Shown here in pieces: positions 63,647 through 64,000 of a stretch of 64,000 nt of DNA. Under the pieces are notes generated by a model. The model saw nothing but the letters and a program-made list of their open reading frames with translations, was not told where the DNA came from and ran no database searches. The stretch covers positions 136,535 to 200,534 of the forward strand of contig JBPRGG010000172.1 in assembly GCA_051418075.1 (NCBI GenBank), written 5' to 3'. The stretch comes from JBPRGG01 sp051418075. Its GTDB lineage: Bacteria > Bacteroidota > Bacteroidia > Cytophagales > Cyclobacteriaceae. The translations under genes and the position numbers were made by a program. Each line of letters begins with the position of its first letter. Positions within the stretch are counted from its first letter, which is position 1.

Positions 63647-64000
63647 AAGGAATGGTAGATGAACATTCCTTGTCAGATAAGCTTCCTACAGCTAAAAAAA
63701 GTATTTCCACAGGCTTTCCTTCCCCTCAGCCTTGTCAAAACCTAGGCAAAGACGGATCTGGGACTTTTCTGCTGGCTACTATGTTCGGCCAGACAAAAAC
63801 CCAAATTAAACCGTCACCGCGAACCGAAGGGTAGGGTAGAAGAAAAATCTGAAGCACAGTCCCTTAACTAAAAACAACAAGCTAAAAGCCAGACTGGAGA
63901 TCATGGTAATGATATTTAAATAATTATACACCCTTCATCTGGGTCTCCCCAACTTTGATGCTGGTTATGATTAAACCGGATACCAGTGATGTATGCCAAA
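63647..64000. other. Right edge, no supported gene
   Basis: About 350 bases with no recognisable family. A frame through 63834 has unusual composition (LATMFGQTKTQIKPSPRTEG) and no homologue I recognise. A minus-strand reading has frequent stops. Any gene here must extend beyond the window. Confidence 0.35.

Noticed and set aside
63544..63834. Frame after the DUF1772-like gene
   Set aside because: It overlaps the real gene in another frame and shows no recognisable domain.
1..64000. CRISPR arrays, tRNA/rRNA genes, insertion sequences or phage genes
   Set aside because: No regularly spaced repeats, cloverleaf-like segment, transposase, integrase or terminal inverted repeat was seen on either strand.

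Overview
The window is an AT-rich chromosomal segment of a Bacteroidota bacterium, most likely a marine or soil Cytophagales member. The evidence is a subtilase with a C-terminal YPNP-type sorting domain (type IX secretion), 7-bp promoter elements of the form TAnnTTTG, many SPxxC-less lipoproteins, serine-palmitoyltransferase-type lipid synthesis, a histone-H1-like small protein, and BlaI/M56 pairs fused to carboxypeptidase-regulatory-like domains. I saw no tRNA, rRNA, insertion sequence, phage or CRISPR array. Most of it looks like ordinary core and accessory chromosome.

Layout. 1-3.6 kb: a four-gene + strand catabolic operon (3-hydroxyacyl-CoA dehydrogenase C-terminus, YncE-like propeller, zinc-type MDR dehydrogenase, Gfo/Idh/MocA oxidoreductase). 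3.8-9.7 kb: a five-PAS histidine kinase, a GH30-like secreted hydrolase and two tandem CAP-domain proteins. 9.9-14 kb: galactose uptake and phosphorylation (mutarotase, sodium/sugar symporter, galactokinase). 14-20.5 kb: two alpha-oxoamine-synthase paralogues, one catalytically dead and fused to an acyltransferase, flanking a DUF72 gene and small stress-type genes. 20.6-28.6 kb: biotin carboxylase, an MFS protein, a Xre/RES toxin-antitoxin pair with a broken toxin, a secreted subtilase, mnmA and a TrpF-like barrel. 28.7-33.1 kb: a MacB-type ABC export operon. 33.4-44.5 kb: an outer-membrane protein, gyrA, a TPR protein, a GH9 cellulase lipoprotein, a BlaI/M56 regulator pair, an MFS protein and two small proteins. 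44.6-45.2 kb: a decayed beta-lactamase-family serine hydrolase. 45.5-50.6 kb: a SlyD-like isomerase, an NmrA-type protein, DUF2867, and an ECF sigma factor with its membrane partner. 50.8-54.3 kb: three acidic lipoproteins. 54.6-63.6 kb: a sulfide:quinone-reductase-like flavoprotein, an aldo/keto reductase, M48 and M49 peptidases, a Tat-exported TIM-barrel protein and small hypotheticals.

The most interesting system is at 48.9-54.3 kb. A divergent ECF sigma factor, a protein that seems to join a cytoplasmic anti-sigma-like segment to an outer-membrane beta-barrel, and three Asp-rich lipoproteins (one of lipocalin-like repeats, two of PepSY-like repeats) share three copies of the same 32-bp two-box sequence (AGGCAAC-N2-TTTC-N10-CCGTG). 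The copies lie upstream of the sigma gene and of two lipoprotein transcription units, which suggests one self-contained autoregulated envelope-stress regulon. A second candidate is the pairing of a lysine-less oxoamine synthase/acyltransferase fusion with an intact oxoamine synthase, reminiscent of the eukaryotic LCB1/LCB2 arrangement.

All functional calls come from motifs and family knowledge; no search was run.
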